This document shows, piece after piece, positions 60,335 to 64,000 of a stretch of 64,000 bases of DNA (position 1 is its first letter; every line of letters starts with the position of its first letter). Under the pieces are notes generated by a model. That model saw nothing but the letters and a program-made list of their open reading frames with translations. It did not search any database and had not been told where the DNA came from. Origin of the DNA: Manduca sexta. Lineage: Eukaryota; Arthropoda; Insecta; Lepidoptera; Sphingidae. Position numbers and translations under genes: made by a program. The stretch is from the NCBI RefSeq assembly GCF_014839805.1, contig NC_051142.1:20182589-20246588 (forward strand), in the 5' to 3' direction.

Positions 60335-60547
60335 ATCCGTACGTAAAGGTGTGGCTACAGTTCGGCGACAAACGCATAGAGAAACGCAAGACAGCGATAT
60401 TCAAATGCACCCTGAACCCGGTGTTCAACGACTCGTTCTCGTTCAACGTCCCCTGGGAGAAGATCAGGGAGTGCTCCCTGGACGTCCAGGTGATGGACTT
60501 TGATAACATCGGCAGGAACGAGCTGATCGGCAGAATACTTCTGGCTG
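60335..60547 (+). CDS. Syt7: Syt7 exon: body of C2B
   Basis: This 213-base exon sits between acceptor ATTTTTCAG and donor GTGAGT, phase 1 on both sides. It carries the second loop-1 aspartate (SDPY), the basic strand DKRIEKRKT that in synaptotagmins binds phosphoinositides and SNAREs, the C2 signature CTLNPVFNDSFSF, and loop 3 VMDFDNIGRNELIG. In loop 3 two aspartates are present, but the fifth ligand position, Asp in Syt1 and mammalian Syt7, is Glu here. I recall the same Glu in Drosophila Syt7, so it is probably an insect feature and not a local mutation. Confidence 0.96.
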
Positions 60548-60775
60548 GTGAGTTTCTTTTATTTCTCTTACCTGATTTCTGAGAAAGTGTATTGGGGAAT
60601 TTTACCTTACATTATGGGAATAAAGGAGGTCACGTGGTTAAGGTTTTTAGTCAATACAAGAATCCCAGTAGAGCAAAGAATACGTTTATCCTGACATAAC
60701 AATGTTACTGCACTAAATTTGATGGTATTTATAATGCACTTTAATTCAACCAATGACAGGCTACATCTCTATCAA

Positions 60776-60938
60776 CTGTTTTCAATAAACGATCTCAATC
60801 CCAATCTTCAATCCGATTGCGCGAATGAACCGATCAAAATAACTCATATGTTATCATGTCAAAAAATACTTTGTTCTGATTGGCCCATTTTTGAGATAGA
60901 TCGAAAAAGGGTTTGGATTTGTTTATTGAAAATAGCAG
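60776..60938 (+). mobile_element. Short inverted-repeat element, family F (163 bp), in Syt7 intron
   Basis: The ends CTGTTTTCAATAAACGATCT and, reversed, CTGCTATTTTCAATAAACAA form terminal inverted repeats. Between them are hallmarks AAAATAACTCATATGTTATC and TTGTTCTGATTGGCCCATTT. A 163-bp copy in the other orientation lies at 36181-36343. It has no frame and looks like a MITE. Confidence 0.7.
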
Positions 60939-61213
60939 TATACCGTGTCTTCATTTTTGGGTACACACCAGCTGACTCCTAAGCGAACACTGATAAACTG
61001 TTCACCATGTATATCTGGTCCTTCTAAGGTCACTATTAGAGCCTCTAATTAATAATCTATTAATCATTTTTTAAATTGACTGGTTTAAATATATTTGGCA
61101 TTAATTATTAATAATTAAAATTGCGAAATGTTTGATGGTCTACGAATTTCAGTACTGCAGAAAAACCTGTTCAAACTTTACCAACATTTTTTTTCATATT
61201 TTTATTTTTCCAG

Positions 61214-61314
61214 GCAAAAACGGATCGGGAGCTACAGAAACGAAACACTGGCAGGACATGATCACAAAACCGAGGCAGACGATCGTTCAGTGGCACCGCC
61301 TTAAGCCCGAGTAA
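61214..61314 (+). CDS. Syt7: Syt7 last coding exon
   Basis: It follows acceptor TTTTTCCAG, completes a split Gly codon, and ends at TAA (61312-61314). The encoded tail, [16 protein letters not shown] then [17 protein letters not shown], holds the C2B helix region and the WHRL motif. The WHxL motif near the C-terminus is conserved in synaptotagmins and is needed for vesicle docking in Syt1. Confidence 0.96.
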
Positions 61315-61622
61315 AATTGTTATAAAAAAGTTACACAACATAAGACTGAGCGGTTAAAAATGTTACATAACATGGTATGCTCTGGGGCTGTCCTTTCTTG
61401 CGCTGTGCACAGTACTTAGTTTTTTTTTTATATTTTTTTTTTCTTAAAATATTTTTATGTGCTCTGTGGTATGATTTCGTATATTATTTTACTTGTATAA
61501 TTTCCTTTGATTGAAATTACGGTATCGTATTTTTCTACAGTGTTGTGAAGTGAATTATGTATACCAAAAAAAAAATATTTTTTAGATGACTAAATAAAAT
61601 TAATTTTTTATTTATTTATTGT
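61315..61622 (+). promoter_or_regulatory. Syt7: Syt7 3' UTR start with candidate poly(A) signal
   Basis: AT-rich sequence follows the stop codon. A canonical AATAAA lies at 61593-61598, and an AU-rich stretch of overlapping ATTTATTTATT units follows at 61609-61622. The true cleavage site is unknown. Another AATAAA lies near 63303 and could serve a long 3' UTR, which is common for neuronal genes. Confidence 0.5.
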
Positions 61623-64000
61623 CAATATTTAAAAAAGATTTAGTTTGCAATCATTTTTTTTATTTGTTTTCGAGCACACGCTAATTTTCCAAACTTGATG
61701 AAGACTATCCAAACAAAAAATCTTCAACTCATTGAAACTTAATGTTGAGTAGAAAAAGACACTTTCTCGTGCATTTTCTATGCCATAAAAAACTTATTTT
61801 CCATACATTATGGTAAATAAAATCATCTGTACATTACGATGGAAAAATAAGTTTTTTTGGCGGAACTTTAAAAAATTTCATGCTAGACGACGGTTTAATG
61901 GATGTTAAGAGTTAATAGAAAAAAATATTGTTAGAAAATATAAAATTAATTGTTAAAGTAGCAAGTCGAGTACGTATCGCACAAAAACGGTAGACGGTTA
62001 TGTTTCAATACTTTTCCTTTCATCGTTGCTCAAAACTTCAAAACACGCCATTTCGGCGTCTGACACACTGACGCTGACGCGCTGACATCGTCTGACATCA
62101 CGTCAGAATTTTTTACGTCACAAACAACTGCCAAATTGTTACATGATACCATTGAATTGTGTCAAAAGTCTTACTTTGTTAATGAAATTGACTAGAAATG
62201 GACATTCTAAATTAATTGTTAAAATAAATGATAGGTCGTGATTGAAAGTGGAGGGTCAATTTTAGGTGAGATTATAAAGTTAACGGCTAAAACAGATAAC
62301 TAGTACTCGGTCTGTCAAATTTAAATGCTCAAATGAACTGCAAAAAATCCTTAAACAATGTCATTTTCGCTCTTGACATTTGCGTCTGACAGGCCGACTC
62401 GAAGACATCGTATTTTTTTTTAACCAGCTTTGTTAGTTAATAGTTTCTTTTTGTTAATAAATATATGAATAGTTAAATAGTAATGCTTGTTGTTACATGT
62501 TACGAAGCTTATTCCGTATAGTAGATTCGATGTTGGTATTCAAGAAATATACACATTTATAAAATGTTTTATAGTATAGATATATTTTAATAGATGTAAA
62601 GTAGCTTGTTGTTAGAGTTAGAAGGTTCAATATGGACATATTAGTTGCAAATGTTGGTATATGAAACAATCAATAATCTATTGTAGTTTGGGGGGTTCGT
62701 GCTACGTTGATCTGTTATTCTGGACGTGTTTGGGGTAAATTTTTGATTGTGGATATTGATTTTTTTCTTAGAATTTTTTTTTTCTTATTTAGTGAATTTT
62801 TTCAAAGTATTAGTTTCTTTAAATACTCTATGGTGTCGTTTATGAAAAAAAAACTTCAAAACATTATTAAAAATATGCCCCAAACATTAAATAGGTTAAA
62901 CGAAATGACAAGCAGACGATTTCCGTATAGTTACATAAATTAACAACTGAGCTTGAAATAATAAAACGATTTTAGTACATTGCCAACACAAGATTGTTTG
63001 TAATTTGTTTTTTATAAAAAAAAAACAATCTAATGAACTTTAGAAAAATAATCTGAGCCTTTTTGAACGTATTAAATAATAAAAAATAAAAATAAGTTTC
63101 TTCCTCTTAGATTTGTTAATCATTTTATAGAATATTTTTTCCTAAGAACGTAATCAAGTGGAATATGTATGTATAGTATTTTATTTACCATTTCCGTGTT
63201 GTTATAGCATCGATTATTTTTACATGTTCCTAATTTTACATACTTATCATTATTAAAATGCTTTTGTATAAAGAAAGGACATGAAGCATTAACTGTCATT
63301 CAAATAAAAACCTTATTTCGTATACCCTCATTAGAATATTATCAGTCGTTACCCGAAAACATAGGTCTTGCCTGCACTAAAATTAACACGTAAAAACAAA
63401 AAAGGAAATTCCACAAAAATTGCAATAAGAACATTTTATTGTAACTATCGTTTACACAAAAAAAAAATTCAAGTACCAAAGAGAAAGCATCGGACTACAA
63501 AATATCAATTCCATTTTTGAAAATCTAATCGATATAAAAAATCGGTTACTACCTACTTCCGAATAAAACCAACACAGTACTAGGAAACCATAACCCCAAC
63601 TTGATTACCTTAAGCCTACCCCAATTGGCGAGGTATGAATACATTGCGTAACAACCAGCGGAGCGTGTATCGCACACACGCAAACGCAATACCAGATTTT
63701 GTAATGCTTGCGTCACCTCACCCAGATTAAAGTGCAGTAATAAACGGTTGGCACCTTTATTGATATGTAACATACGTTCTTACCTTTCTTTCTTCGCCTT
63801 TTTTTCGCTTTTCCATAATCTTTACTTATTCAATCTTTAATGTTTAATTAATTTTAACCACAAAGATACGCCAAACGGAGCCTCTTAATTAGCAGTGACC
63901 ATCTGGAGTTAGTCAATTAATTAATACACCACATTACCTTACAAACACGATGAAATATACCTATGTCATGCAAGCTTAATATTTTAAAGGACATTGTAAC
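61623..64000. other. 3' flank of Syt7
   Basis: AT-rich sequence, possibly long 3' UTR, with poly(A)-signal-like AATAAA motifs (one near 63303). A CTGAC-rich patch lies at 62058-62108. A G+C-richer patch at 63600-63730 resembles motifs seen at 54155 (CATTGCGTAAC, ACACACGCAAACGCAATACC). No gene is recognised. Confidence 0.5.
63984..64000 (+). repeat. Possible start of a repeat D copy cut by the window edge
   Basis: AAAGGACATTGTAAC matches the centre of repeat D, but only about 15 bases are in view. Confidence 0.3.

Larger units (their letters stand above)
37718..61314 (+). other. Syt7: Syt7 gene span (3' part: linker, C2A, C2B)
   Basis: Seven exons join in one frame to encode a synaptotagmin with tandem C2 domains. 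Synaptotagmin 7 is a high-affinity calcium sensor for exocytosis, vesicle replenishment and lysosome or dense-core vesicle fusion. It is normally anchored in the vesicle or plasma membrane by one N-terminal segment. Visible here are about 57 residues of a Ser/Ala/Pro-rich linker, C2A, C2B and the C-terminal WHRL tail. Introns are 14901, 459, 349, 3352, 2817 and 666 bases, all GT-AG. Exon phases agree at every junction. The membrane-anchor exon was not found upstream. Assignment to Syt7, rather than Syt1, rabphilin or Doc2, rests on close agreement with insect Syt7 from memory, especially in C2B (VWLQFGDKRIEKRKT) and in the segment before the C-terminus ([16 protein letters not shown]). Confidence 0.93.

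Overview
This is a eukaryotic window, A+T-rich and full of small dispersed repeats. It is almost certainly from a moth or butterfly. The evidence is an insect-type synaptotagmin 7 gene with GT-AG introns, tRNA-derived SINEs, RTE-like LINE tails, an R1-clade-like LINE tail, and several short inverted-repeat elements of the kind that fill lepidopteran introns. There are no operons, CRISPR arrays or bacterial signals.

The one host gene I can support is Syt7 on the + strand. Seven coding exons lie at 37718-37888, 52790-52930, 53390-53566, 53916-53996, 57349-57517, 60335-60547 and 61214-61314. They join in one continuous frame, with GT donors on all six exons that need one and AG acceptors on the last six. 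They encode part of the cytosolic linker, then C2A, C2B and the C-terminal WHRL tail. The exon or exons for the N-terminal membrane anchor were not found; they lie upstream, either unseen in the first 37.7 kb or outside the window. The first intron seen (14.9 kb) and the later introns carry many transposon relics.

Left part (1-37.7 kb): upstream or 5' intronic DNA, mostly AT-rich with no recognisable exon. It holds SINEs, LINE tails, three or more unnamed dispersed repeats, a complete Ty3/gypsy LTR retrotransposon (21949-27270, 4-bp target duplication, LTRs differing only by 3 bases of indels, but three frameshifts in pol), a non-autonomous hAT-like element with an 8-bp target duplication and a SINE nested inside it (30281-31220), and a 5'-truncated R1-like LINE with a poly(A) tail and a perfect 15-bp target duplication (31731-32890). 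The LINE interrupts a protein-like open frame that I could not identify.

Right part: the Syt7 introns hold at least two TA-flanked hairpin elements, a 163-bp inverted-repeat element seen in several copies, a 403-bp fold-back element with a perfect 36-bp inverted repeat, and an inverted-repeat element ending about 40 bases before the sixth exon listed here. After the Syt7 stop there is an AT-rich 3' UTR with candidate poly(A) signals, then sequence with no recognised gene. Nothing here amounts to a new multi-gene system. The most useful observations concern transposon structure and nesting, an empty-site comparison for a SINE, and a conserved-looking substitution in the Syt7 C2B calcium site.
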